A stretch of 64,000 bases of DNA, taken from positions 1 to 64,000 of the forward strand of contig JALOON010000017.1 in the NCBI GenBank assembly GCA_025454405.1. Reading direction: 5' to 3'. Below, in pieces: positions 28,437-36,218 of this stretch. The notes under the pieces are model-generated. The model did not search any database. It saw only the letters and a list, made by a program, of their open reading frames with translations, and had not been told where the DNA came from. Position 1 is the first letter of the stretch. Every line of letters begins with the position of its first letter. The position numbers were made by a program, and so were the translations under genes. This DNA is from Oscillatoriaceae cyanobacterium Prado104. GTDB lineage: Bacteria; Cyanobacteriota; Cyanobacteriia; Cyanobacteriales; Microcoleaceae.

Positions 28437-28560
28437 TTTTCGGGAGTTTTGAGTTTTGAGTTTTGAGTTTTGAGTTTTTCGGGAGTGCGTGAGTTTTGAG
28501 TTTTTCGGGAGTGCGTGAGTTTTGAGTTTTGAGTTTTGAGTTTTGAGTTGACAGAGAGTT
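28437..28560. repeat. Heptamer array (GAGTTTT) after the cyclase operon
   Basis: About ten GAGTTTT units, broken by two copies of CGGGAGTGCGTGAG, follow the stop codon of the cyclase gene. Typical cyanobacterial short tandem repeat; non-coding. Confidence 0.85.
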
Positions 28561-28658
28561 TTAAGTTTCGGGAGTTGTAAGTTTTACTACGCTCCGCCCA
28601 ACAATCCTATTTTGTATTATGATTAAACAAGTAGTTAACGAAACTTTACAATAAAACC

Positions 28659-29546
28659 GTGACCGCACAAGAGTTAGTACCGGCAAAGAGCTTTGACAAG
28701 CTGATTTGGACTTGGAAAGATTACAGCATTCAATATACCGTGCAAGGCAGCGGGCGTCCTCTGATATTGATTCACGGATTTGGGGCTTCTATAGGACATT
28801 GGCGGCAAAATATCCCCGCCCTCGCTGCCGGAGGCTACCGCGTGTTTGCCCTCGATTTGCTGGGATTTGGGGCTTCGGCAAAACCGCCGATCGATTACAC
28901 TCTGGAATTGTGGGAAGAATTGCTGGCGGATTTCTGGAAGGAATTGGTACGGGAACCTGCTATTTTTGTCGGGAATTCGATCGGGGCTTTGTTGAGTTTG
29001 ATGGTTGTCGCCAACCATCCCGAAATCGCGGCGGGAGGCGTCTTGATTAACTGCGCCGGCGGACTCAATCACCGCCCGGAAGAATTGAATTTGCCGCTGC
29101 GCTTGGTGATGGGAACCTTTACTAAATTAGTTAGATCGCCCGCGATCGGTCCTTTGTTATTCAATAATATCCGCCAAAAACACCGCATCCGCAACACCTT
29201 GCGCCAAGTCTACCGCAACCCGGAAGCCATCACCGACGAACTGGTAGAACTACTGCACGCCCCCTCTTGCGATCCGGGAGCACAGCAAGTGTTTGCTTCG
29301 ATTCTGACAGCCCCTCCGGGCCCTCAACCTTCAGAATTGCTGCCAAAAGTCGATCGCCCCCTGTTGGTACTTTGGGGCGCTGACGATCCGTGGACGCCGA
29401 TTGCGGGGAGTAAGATTTATCAAGAATTGGCTGCCAAAGGTCCAGAGGTGAAATTTGTTTCGATTCCCAATACGGGTCACTGTCCCCACGACGAACGACC
29501 CGAAGCTGTCAACAATCTGATTTTAGATTGGCTCACGAGGTTGTAG
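28659..29546 (+). CDS. Alpha/beta hydrolase
   Basis: A 295-residue single-domain hydrolase starting at GTG (28659). Oxyanion-hole motif LILIHGFGASIGHWRQN; nucleophile elbow FVGNSIGALLSL with serine in G-N-S-I-G; catalytic acid in LVLWGADDPWTPI; catalytic histidine in PNTGHCPHDERPE. A cap region spans about 150-220. The pattern HGFGAS-HWR and the chloroplast-like GxSxG context resemble cyanobacterial homologues of plant pheophytinase-like or epoxide-hydrolase-like proteins, but the substrate is not readable. No signal peptide; cytosolic. Stands alone between repeats and a small RNA locus. Confidence 0.87.
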   Translation: MTAQELVPAKSFDKLIWTWKDYSIQYTVQGSGRPLILIHGFGASIGHWRQNIPALAAGGYRVFALDLLGFGASAKPPIDYTLELWEELLADFWKELVREPAIFVGNSIGALLSLMVVANHPEIAAGGVLINCAGGLNHRPEELNLPLRLVMGTFTKLVRSPAIGPLLFNNIRQKHRIRNTLRQVYRNPEAITDELVELLHAPSCDPGAQQVFASILTAPPGPQPSELLPKVDRPLLVLWGADDPWTPIAGSKIYQELAAKGPEVKFVSIPNTGHCPHDERPEAVNNLILDWLTRL

Positions 29547-29633
29547 CGATCGGGGTCGATCGAGCGAAACCCTTGAATTGGTGGCATTTGGGGGGGGTCG
29601 ATCGACTCAAATAAAAAAAAATTGTGAAATGTA

Positions 29634-29662
29634 TTGACAGGTTTCGTTGAGTTGGCTATATT
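29634..29662 (+). promoter_or_regulatory. Consensus sigma-70 promoter for the small RNA
   Basis: TTGACA (29634-29639) and TATATT (29657-29662) are separated by the optimal 17 bp. The expected start is near 29668. No protein gene begins downstream on this strand. Confidence 0.7.
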
Positions 29663-29667
29663 AATGG

Positions 29668-29733
29668 ACGTGTGAGGAGCGAACCAGTAAGAGCACCGAG
29701 ACGAAACACGGCCAGTCGTCGGTGCTCTTTCTG
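29668..29733 (+). ncRNA. Candidate ~65-nt small RNA (Yfr2/CyVA-1-like?)
   Basis: Downstream of a consensus promoter, a transcript of about 65 nt would end at a strong hairpin: AGAGCACCGA plus GAC (29690-29702) with GTC, a one-base bulge and TCGGTGCTCT (29715-29728), followed by TTTCT. The 12-base loop starts GAAACA, close to the GGAAACA loop motif of the Yfr2 family of cyanobacterial small RNAs (from memory; one base differs). Length also fits Yfr2. The unpaired 5' part carries GTGTGAGGAG (29670-29679). No credible ORF. The small RNA call is good; the family assignment is tentative. Confidence 0.6.
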
Positions 29734-29789
29734 TTGGAACCAAAATTTTCCACTAATCTCAACAAGCTTTTAAACCCACACTATCGAAG

Positions 29790-31151
29790 TCAAAAATTAA
29801 CTTTTATTAATCGCTGCATCAAACAATCAGCAATTCTAGCAGCAGCCCCCGGTTTTCCCATGCGGCGAAATCCATTTTCAGCTATTAGCTGCAACCTGTC
29901 GGGTTCGCGCAACAAAGACTGAATTGCTCCGGCAACTTCCGCCGGATTTTTCACTAAAATTAACGACGGCCCTAACAGCCGGCTTTGAGTTTCGGCAAAC
30001 GCCTCTGTGAATTGCGGGCCCTTTCCCGGAATTGCGATCGCGGGTTTTCCCAAACCTACAAATTGTTCTGTTGCTGTCCCCGCCATTGCGATCGCTAAAT
30101 CTGCCTCAGACGCACAATCTTTAAAACTGTTGTGACTCAAAATCATCATGGCTTTTCCCCGAACAAAAGTCAAAGGCAACAGCAGATTGGGAGATTTCTG
30201 CCCGATTTCTGCAGGACTAGAAACAGGAGGGCGCAAAATACTTCCCTCCCGACGCTGTTCTCTAATTTCCCCTACTTGACGCCAACTGCTAGATTCTAAA
30301 ACAGGACGCAAAGCTTCTAAATTTAATTCTGAATAAATTGCCCCTAAAAATAACAATTTACGATCGCCCATAACAGACAAAATTCCACCGACAGCCCCTA
30401 CAATTACCTGCCAATTAGCGTAGGCTTCCGGTGCTCGAGAACCGGGTAAAAGGGCGATCGCGATCGGGCGTTCCTGTTCCCGCAACTCCGCGTCAGGGCC
30501 GTAAAAAACGGGGGCTGAAGGTGTTGGTGACAGCCCGTCCATCATCGGATTTCCCAAATTGCAAGCCGGAATGCCAAATTTTTCCAAAAACTCGGCCGTC
30601 AGTGCATCCCGAGGGAACACGGCCCGACAGCGCGGGCGACTCATCAACCAGCGTTCCCAAGGCAAATAAACCGATCCCGACCAACTTTCCCAAGTGCCGA
30701 ATTTGCGTCGCAACAGCCCGTTTTCGTCGCGCAAATGATATTCGGATTTTGCCGTTCCTACAAAAACATAGGGCAAGCCACTCAACCAAGCAAACAGCAA
30801 GGGTACAATATCGCCGACAGCTAAAATAGCGCAGTCTTCCCCTGACTCTTTTTGGGCGCGCGCCCAACTGCGGATGGCTTTAAATTGAGCTAGAGTCAAC
30901 TGAATCAAGCCGCCTTTGATATCGCGCAAAAATTCCCTGCCATCCATGTAGATAAAGCCACCTGAAGGCATTCGCTGCACCGGGCCGATGGTGGGGGCTG
31001 TTGCGAGTTGAGAAAAAGCTTGCCCTTCGCCGACTAGGGGAAACACGGCTATTTCTGGGGAATGCGGGTGTTTTTGCAGTGCTTGCAAAATGCGCAGGGC
31101 GATGATATCTTCTCCGTGACCGTTGCTGAGGCAGAGTATTTTCAATCTCAA
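29790..31151 (-). CDS. Lipid-A-disaccharide synthase-related protein
   Basis: A 453-residue GT-B-fold protein of the cyanobacterial LpxB-related group (TIGR03492 type). The N-terminus KILCLSNGHGEDIIALRILQ holds the SNGHGED signature. Further motifs: FPLVGEGQAFSQL, AILAVGDIVPLLFAWLSGLP, IAIALLPGSRAPEAY and, in the C-terminal half, AIAMAGTATEQFVGLGKPAI. True LpxB joins UDP-diacylglucosamine to lipid X in lipid A synthesis. This group is distinct, and its product in cyanobacteria is unsettled, perhaps a glycolipid. It is at least partly hydrophobic and peripheral to the membrane. Monocistronic, with the small RNA locus just past its end. Confidence 0.82.
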   Translation of the reverse strand: MRLKILCLSNGHGEDIIALRILQALQKHPHSPEIAVFPLVGEGQAFSQLATAPTIGPVQRMPSGGFIYMDGREFLRDIKGGLIQLTLAQFKAIRSWARAQKESGEDCAILAVGDIVPLLFAWLSGLPYVFVGTAKSEYHLRDENGLLRRKFGTWESWSGSVYLPWERWLMSRPRCRAVFPRDALTAEFLEKFGIPACNLGNPMMDGLSPTPSAPVFYGPDAELREQERPIAIALLPGSRAPEAYANWQVIVGAVGGILSVMGDRKLLFLGAIYSELNLEALRPVLESSSWRQVGEIREQRREGSILRPPVSSPAEIGQKSPNLLLPLTFVRGKAMMILSHNSFKDCASEADLAIAMAGTATEQFVGLGKPAIAIPGKGPQFTEAFAETQSRLLGPSLILVKNPAEVAGAIQSLLREPDRLQLIAENGFRRMGKPGAAARIADCLMQRLIKVNF

Positions 31152-31973
31152 AGCTTTAAAAACTATTCTATAAATTTAATGTCGATCGCGTCGAAATTGC
31201 AGTTTTTTTGCACTCCAAAATCATTACTCAAAGTCTAGCTTGCAAAACCAAGATATCGATTCGCCAGTCTAGATACCCCTAAATCCCCCTTAAAAAGATC
31301 CACTTTGAGTGCTTCCGGTTCCTCCTCACCCGCTCTCACCCGCATTCCTCCGCCACCTGCTACACTACGCGCCTTGCTGCAAGCTCGTCGCTTCGTTCCG
31401 CGAGGAAGGGAATCCTGCGGTTTTTGGTTGAAGCTGGCACCTATATTGACTCGTTTTGTTGCAGCAAGCACGTTGTGGCGCGAGAGTCCTTTTCGCCCCT
31501 TTACTATAAAACTTGCAATTTGTCAAATTTAGCAAATTTTGCTTGACAATTTTTATCTTATTAGCACAAGTCAAAATCCGTTTTTTGCATTGTAGATTTT
31601 GCTTTTTGAATTGCTCGACTTCGGTTATTCTGCGAATTTAAAGGGTTTGCAACTACAACAGCAAAATTTAGTTATAGTACAGATCGACTCTAACTTATTG
31701 TAGCTTAGTTGCGAAAATTAGACAACAAGCCTCAAACAACGCAAATACGTCGGATAATTGAGAATGGTGTCAATAATTTGGACTCGATCGCAACAATGGT
31801 GAAAATTTGGCTCCTCAAGTTAGATCGAAAATTTAAAATCAAATAGTTTTTTAGATAGCATTTGTTTATCGAACGGGCTGTGGCGACTCAAAACAGCGAT
31901 CGAGTTGCGGATCGATCGCTCAGAATCGACCTAAAATACAACAGAAGGCTTTGCCATTGGACTTAAGTCCTCA
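31152..31973. other. 822 bp non-coding spacer
   Basis: No credible gene on either strand. It holds the promoter region for the minus-strand gene at 29790 and the 3' flank of the gene ending at 31974. Near 31275 there is a fragment of a dispersed C-rich repeat (CCCCTAAATCCCCCTT) whose complement recurs near 41210 and 41320. The 31500-31720 part is strongly AT-rich. Confidence 0.6.
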
Positions 31974-34900
31974 CTACGAACCTTTTTCTTCTAGCAATTC
32001 GACTGTGCCGAGATATCCATCAACCCGCACTTTTTGCCCGTCTTGCAAGCGAGTTGTTGCTTGGGCAACATTCATTACTGCCGGAATTTTGTACTCGCGA
32101 GCGATAATTGCTCCGTGAGATAATTGTCCGCCAACTTCTGCTACAATTGCCCTTGCTCCTAACAGCAGCGGTGCCCATCCCGCGTCCGTATAAGGTACAA
32201 CAGCGATCGCATTTTCTCCCAATTCTACAGTCGCGCTGCGACAAATTTTCACAACACCTTCAACAATCCCGATACTTGCCGGAATTCCCTGCATGACAGA
32301 TGTTTTTGTTGCAATTTGTCCCGATTTTTTTTGAGTGTTTGGCAGCAAATTGCCGTAGGCTACAGAAGGGATGGGGCGAGTGCGATCGACCGCCAATCTT
32401 TCGCGCCTTTCCTTAATTATATCCCGAAACGAAACATTCACACCGCTGCGAATCCATTCCTGAATTTCCCCAAACTCCAAATAAAAAATATCTCCTTTTT
32501 CCGCAAACACCTGCATCGACAACCCGCAAGCTTCTATTGCTAAAAAAGTCCAGCGCAAATGAGCCAACAACCGCGCGTAAATTTCGCTAATTTCACTTTT
32601 AACCCTCACCCGTTCCTGACACTTATCCAACCTCCATCTCTGCCAAAAACTCAACCCTAAATTCCCCTTACCTGCTAAATTATCCTTCTCTCTTCCTTCT
32701 TCCTCCTGGTTTCTTTCTTCTTCCTCCTTCCCTCTTCCTTCTTCCTTCTTCCTTCTTCCTTCTTCTAAAGCCATATTTACCAGCAATCTTTGATAAATTT
32801 CCGGCTGTTCCCGCCAAGTAGGAACAGCGATATCAGTTCCCACTTCACTCAAATATCCGTAACATTCAAGCCACTGCAAAAACTCCACTTCCAAAGCCGG
32901 AGTTTCAGCAAATACCCGCGTTAATTCTGCTGCGGAAACAGTTTCCGGAAACTGCAAAACAGCAGCTTTCCGCAACTTGCGAGATAGCAGTTGCAAAGCA
33001 CGCACCGAAGCAATTTCAGGAGCGCTGTTATTGTCGAGCCATTCATTGGGAACCCGAAAAATTGCCTTGCGAATTGCCAGCCCGATCGGTCCTAATATAT
33101 TGTAGTAAGTAATCGGTTTCAGCCACTCCTGAATTTGTTCTGCCCTATCCAACAATTCCGATAAATATTGATAATTGGGAATTGGACATTGGAAATTGGA
33201 AATTGAGAAATTCTCCCACTCTCCCCCTCTCCCACTCTCCCCCTCTCCCACTCTCCCACTCTCCCCCTCTCCCCCTCTCCCACTCTCCCCCTCTCCCACT
33301 CTCCCACTCTCCCACTCTCCCACTCTCCCACTCTCCCCCTCTCCCCCTCTGCCACTCTCCCCCTCTCCCCCTCTCTCTTCCAAACTTTGCAAAGCAGGCA
33401 AAAAAATCACTGCTCGATCGACCTTAAATTCTGCATTGAGCGCTCTTTCTCGCTGCACCAAACGCCACAAACCGGGCAAAGAAGGCAAAACTTTACCCAA
33501 AGGCGGTTTGCCCATTTTTTGCCCCCTCACCAAAAACTCCAAACCCTGTTCCGGCAATCCCATCATCCGAAAAATTTCGCCCAACAAAGTCGCGTTAAAA
33601 TAAGCGTGAGAACCGAGCAAAGTTGCCGTTTCATTAAAGTTTAAATTATTTGCCCGATCGTCGCCCAAAACTACCCGAAAAATTTCTCCCCAAACACCGC
33701 AAGTCAGCGGCTGATTAATCGACCAAGTTAGCGGGTGAATTGCACCGGGAATCACTTCCGCCGCAATTGTTCTCGTCCAAATGGGCTGCAAATTGGTAAT
33801 CGGGCGGCTTTGCAAAATCCACAGTTGTTCGCCGTCCCAACTCCACTCAATATCTTGCGGGATGCCGTGAAAAAAATCCTCGATCGCCCGCGCAACTTTC
33901 ACTAATTCTGCTAAAATTTTCTTGCCGATAATTGAATCATTGCCCGATCGCTCTAAATTGTTTTCTAAAACCTCCGGCGTGCTAAAATCTATTTCCAAAT
34001 GCACCGGAGTAACTTGCCCGCCAACAACAGCTTGGGCCCCTCCCGCCACAGCTTCAACAATTACCTGAGAACCACCATCTAAAGGATTGCGAGTAAAAGC
34101 AACACCCGCAATTTCGCTGTCAATATAAGGCTGAATCAAAACAGCCATTTGCGCATCGACTAATTGTCGCTGTTGGCGGTAAGCAACAGCTTCCGCAGTC
34201 CAATAAGATTGGTAGCAGCGATGAATTGCCTCCACTAATTCTGCTTCAGCAAACACAGGACCGATAGTTAAATACTGTCCCGCAGCAGAACTAATCTCGC
34301 CATCTTCTCCCGCAGCGGACGATCGCACGATCGCGCGACTTGAAATCTGAGATTTAATTTTGTGTATTAAATCCTCAGAAATCAACCACTCACACCCAGA
34401 TGCCAAATTCCTGTTGATTTCTTCCTTCTTCCTTCTTGCCTCTCCCTTCTTCCCTCTTCCTTCTTCCTTCTTCCCTCTTCCCTCTTCCTGCACAACTATC
34501 AAACCAGAAAGTACATTAAAACCCGCCCGTTTCAATTGAGACAACCTCGCAGCTTTATCGCCGCAAACTTTAGCATCCAGCGAATCATCTAAAGAAAACA
34601 ACAATTCAGATTTAGATAAAGCCATATCGTCCCCCTGAATCAGATTAATTGCTACTAACAAACCAGCCAATCCCGCAGCAGCTAAAAACTCACTAAAAGA
34701 CTGGCGAAATACCCACACCCAAAGCGGAGTAGAAAGACAGCCGCAGCGAGAAGCAAACAACCTCGATCGCCCCGCACCCCACCCACCCGCGACCAAACGC
34801 CACGCCAGCAGCCCCGAAATGCCCGATGCAACCGCCACCGGTGGCGAAAACACCAAAACACCCCAAACAGCATTCGTGACGCCTCCACCGCGCGCGATCG

Positions 34901-35237
34901 CGTACCTGGCAGCAACCAGAGGAACCAACAGCGCGATCGCGATTGCAGGTGCATCCGGCAGGCAAATTCGCGCCGCCAACACGGGCAAAATTCCCCTAGC
35001 AATTTCCGCCAAAACAGCAGCAATTCCCGCTATTTTACCTCCATGAACGAACGCCGCCGAAACGCCGACATTTCCCGTACCCGCAGCGCGCAAATCCTTA
35101 CCGACGATCGCGCGTACCATCCACCCAGTCAGCGGCAAACAACCCAAGCCGAAACTGCCAGCCAACAGCAATGCTACTATTCCCAAAGGCATAAATTTGG
35201 TTCTGGTATTTTCAACTTTTTTAGGAATTACGTACAT
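31974..35237 (-). CDS. Fusion: PlsY-like acyltransferase + PPDK/PEP-synthase-like
   Basis: About 1087 residues. Residues ~15-215 are a membrane domain like PlsY (glycerol-3-phosphate acyltransferase): GLGCLPLTGWMVRAIVGKDL, then RAAGTGNVGVSAAFVHGGK. From ~230 there is an ATP-grasp domain of the PEP synthase/rifampin-phosphotransferase type: VCGDKAARLSQLKRAGFNVL, SRAIVRSSAAGEDGEISSAA, AGVAFTRNPLDGGSQVIVEA, DIEWSWDGEQLWILQSRPIT. The C-terminus is the swivelling phospho-histidine domain (GGQLSHGAIIAREYKIPAVM). The pyruvate/PEP TIM barrel is missing. Three low-complexity inserts come from DNA simple repeats (near 34430-34495, 33212-33373, 32690-32770). Start ambiguous: ATG at 35237 or 35192. Substrate unknown. 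Confidence 0.8.
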   Translation of the reverse strand: MYVIPKKVENTRTKFMPLGIVALLLAGSFGLGCLPLTGWMVRAIVGKDLRAAGTGNVGVSAAFVHGGKIAGIAAVLAEIARGILPVLAARICLPDAPAIAIALLVPLVAARYAIARGGGVTNAVWGVLVFSPPVAVASGISGLLAWRLVAGGWGAGRSRLFASRCGCLSTPLWVWVFRQSFSEFLAAAGLAGLLVAINLIQGDDMALSKSELLFSLDDSLDAKVCGDKAARLSQLKRAGFNVLSGLIVVQEEGRGKKEEGRGKKGEARRKKEEINRNLASGCEWLISEDLIHKIKSQISSRAIVRSSAAGEDGEISSAAGQYLTIGPVFAEAELVEAIHRCYQSYWTAEAVAYRQQRQLVDAQMAVLIQPYIDSEIAGVAFTRNPLDGGSQVIVEAVAGGAQAVVGGQVTPVHLEIDFSTPEVLENNLERSGNDSIIGKKILAELVKVARAIEDFFHGIPQDIEWSWDGEQLWILQSRPITNLQPIWTRTIAAEVIPGAIHPLTWSINQPLTCGVWGEIFRVVLGDDRANNLNFNETATLLGSHAYFNATLLGEIFRMMGLPEQGLEFLVRGQKMGKPPLGKVLPSLPGLWRLVQRERALNAEFKVDRAVIFLPALQSLEERGGEGESGRGGEGESGRVGEWESGRVGEGESGRGGEGESGRVGEGESGRGGEWENFSISNFQCPIPNYQYLSELLDRAEQIQEWLKPITYYNILGPIGLAIRKAIFRVPNEWLDNNSAPEIASVRALQLLSRKLRKAAVLQFPETVSAAELTRVFAETPALEVEFLQWLECYGYLSEVGTDIAVPTWREQPEIYQRLLVNMALEEGRRKKEEGRGKEEEERNQEEEGREKDNLAGKGNLGLSFWQRWRLDKCQERVRVKSEISEIYARLLAHLRWTFLAIEACGLSMQVFAEKGDIFYLEFGEIQEWIRSGVNVSFRDIIKERRERLAVDRTRPIPSVAYGNLLPNTQKKSGQIATKTSVMQGIPASIGIVEGVVKICRSATVELGENAIAVVPYTDAGWAPLLLGARAIVAEVGGQLSHGAIIAREYKIPAVMNVAQATTRLQDGQKVRVDGYLGTVELLEEKGS
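33212..33373. repeat. Octamer array inside a coding region
   Basis: About twenty tandem variants of the 8-mers ACTCTCCC and CCTCTCCC. Read on the coding (minus) strand they give an 8-residue repeat of the type GEGESGRV or GEWESGRV in the linker of the PlsY-PPDK fusion. 24 bases hold three octamers, so expansion by three units keeps frame. Long plus-strand reading frames here are by-products of the repeat. The same octamers occur upstream of devC (47648-47696). Confidence 0.9.
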
Positions 35238-35248
35238 ACTCCCTACTG

Positions 35249-35325
35249 TAGGGTGCGCGCTGCGCACCTTACTGGTAGGACTTACGCACGTACTCTATAC
35301 TGTAGGGTACGCACTGCGCACCTTA
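35249..35325. repeat. Two copies of a GC-rich dispersed palindrome
   Basis: The 23-bp palindrome core TAGGGTGCGC...GCGCACCTTA occurs at 35249-35271 and, slightly changed, at 35303-35325. Related copies are at 43203-43228 and 43303-43325. The second copy is inside a MITE-like element (35278-35366). They lie upstream of the minus-strand fusion gene. Confidence 0.8.
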
Positions 35326-35366
35326 CTGCTATATTTACTGTTTTAAAACATTTTTTGCGTAAGTCC
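35278..35366. mobile_element. MITE-like element, 89 bp
   Basis: It starts GGACTTACGCAC and ends TGCGTAAGTCC, the same terminal inverted repeats as the element at 42341-42438. The left flank is TA; the right flank is TG, possibly a mutated TA target duplication. Internal sequence includes a GC-rich palindrome. It has no coding capacity. Confidence 0.6.
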
Positions 35367-35686
35367 TGTTCTCAATATTACGATCGCAATTTAGATTCAA
35401 GCCAGCGGTTTGCCACCGCCTCACGATCGCACCTACCTATTATCTGATTAATCTGTATCATAATGCAATTTGACAAACTTGCAAGATCGAAGAATGGACA
35501 CTTCCCAGCCTAAAGGCGTGTAAATTCTAACTTCAAAGTCCCAGAAGAACGAGACATTAAATCCAATTTAATGATGATTCCCTATGTCGTTAGTATTACT
35601 CACTGTTTCAGTCTTGAGATATATCCCGCCACTCCCCGATCGCGTTTATAATAATTTAGGAGCAAAGTAAAAAAGGATTTAATCTA

Positions 35687-35881
35687 ATGACAGATATCAC
35701 CTTGAGCGCCCCCATAGCAGTTTTGGTTGTGGGCTTTCTTGCAGCAGTGACGATCGGCTCGATCGCGTGGTACAATTCCAAGCGTCCCCCCGGTTGGGAA
35801 GCCAAAGAACGCCCAGATTTTGTTCCAAAAATTGATAAAGACGATTTAATCGCTGAAACTTCCGATTCCCAGAATAAATAA
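35687..35881 (+). CDS. Small single-span membrane protein, Psb35-like
   Basis: A 64-residue protein: a short N-terminus, one membrane helix about residues 8-29 (APIAVLVVGFLAAVTIGSIA), then a polar tail with WYNSKRPPGWE and ERPDFVPKID. The helix-RP-GWE-RPDF-PK pattern recalls a small conserved cyanobacterial family which I believe includes Synechocystis Ssl2148, named Psb35, a photosystem II assembly subunit. That match is from memory and needs checking. Likely thylakoid. It stands alone, and a hairpin follows 30 bp after the stop. AGGAG lies about 25 bases before the start, too far for an ordinary ribosome binding site. Confidence 0.7.
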   Translation: MTDITLSAPIAVLVVGFLAAVTIGSIAWYNSKRPPGWEAKERPDFVPKIDKDDLIAETSDSQNK

Positions 35882-35911
35882 AACCCAGTTTTTTACAGCG
35901 GTGAAATTTTG

Positions 35912-35953
35912 ATAAGACTTGCGCGTTTTTTCGATCGAGCGCGCAAGTCTTAT
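35912..35953. terminator. 14-bp hairpin after the small membrane protein gene
   Basis: ATAAGACTTGCGCG (35912-35925) pairs exactly with CGCGCAAGTCTTAT (35940-35953); the loop begins with six T residues. Likely terminator for the gene at 35687, though without a T tract after the stem. Confidence 0.5.
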
Positions 35954-36218
35954 TGTGATAGCTGGACGCCTGAAAACTACAGAAACTGGGTTGTTACCTT
36001 GACTGGGGGCGGCAGCGAAGGGCGATCGCAAAAAACCCCATTTTTGAAAAATCGATCGCGCGATCGAATCCCACCACCGCCCAATTATTAATTAACGATC
36101 GTCCCAATCGCAACCACCATCCAATTATCCTAGGGACAAGACAGTGCCTTGTCCTGATGCTTCGGGGAAAGCAACATTAAACTAACCCAAAAAATCACCA
36201 ATCGCAAATCGAAAATCG

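Noticed and set aside
28437-28560. Repeats as a possible CRISPR array
   Set aside because: Seven-base units in tandem, without unique spacers.
29634-29720. Minus-strand Yfr1 gene, because CTCCTCACAC appears on that strand
   Set aside because: On the minus strand no terminator hairpin follows the motif and no promoter precedes it, whereas the plus strand has both.
33175-33603. Long plus-strand frames rich in PLPLSPSPP across the octamer array
   Set aside because: They are produced by the simple-sequence repeat opposite the real minus-strand gene; residues on either side have no protein-like features.
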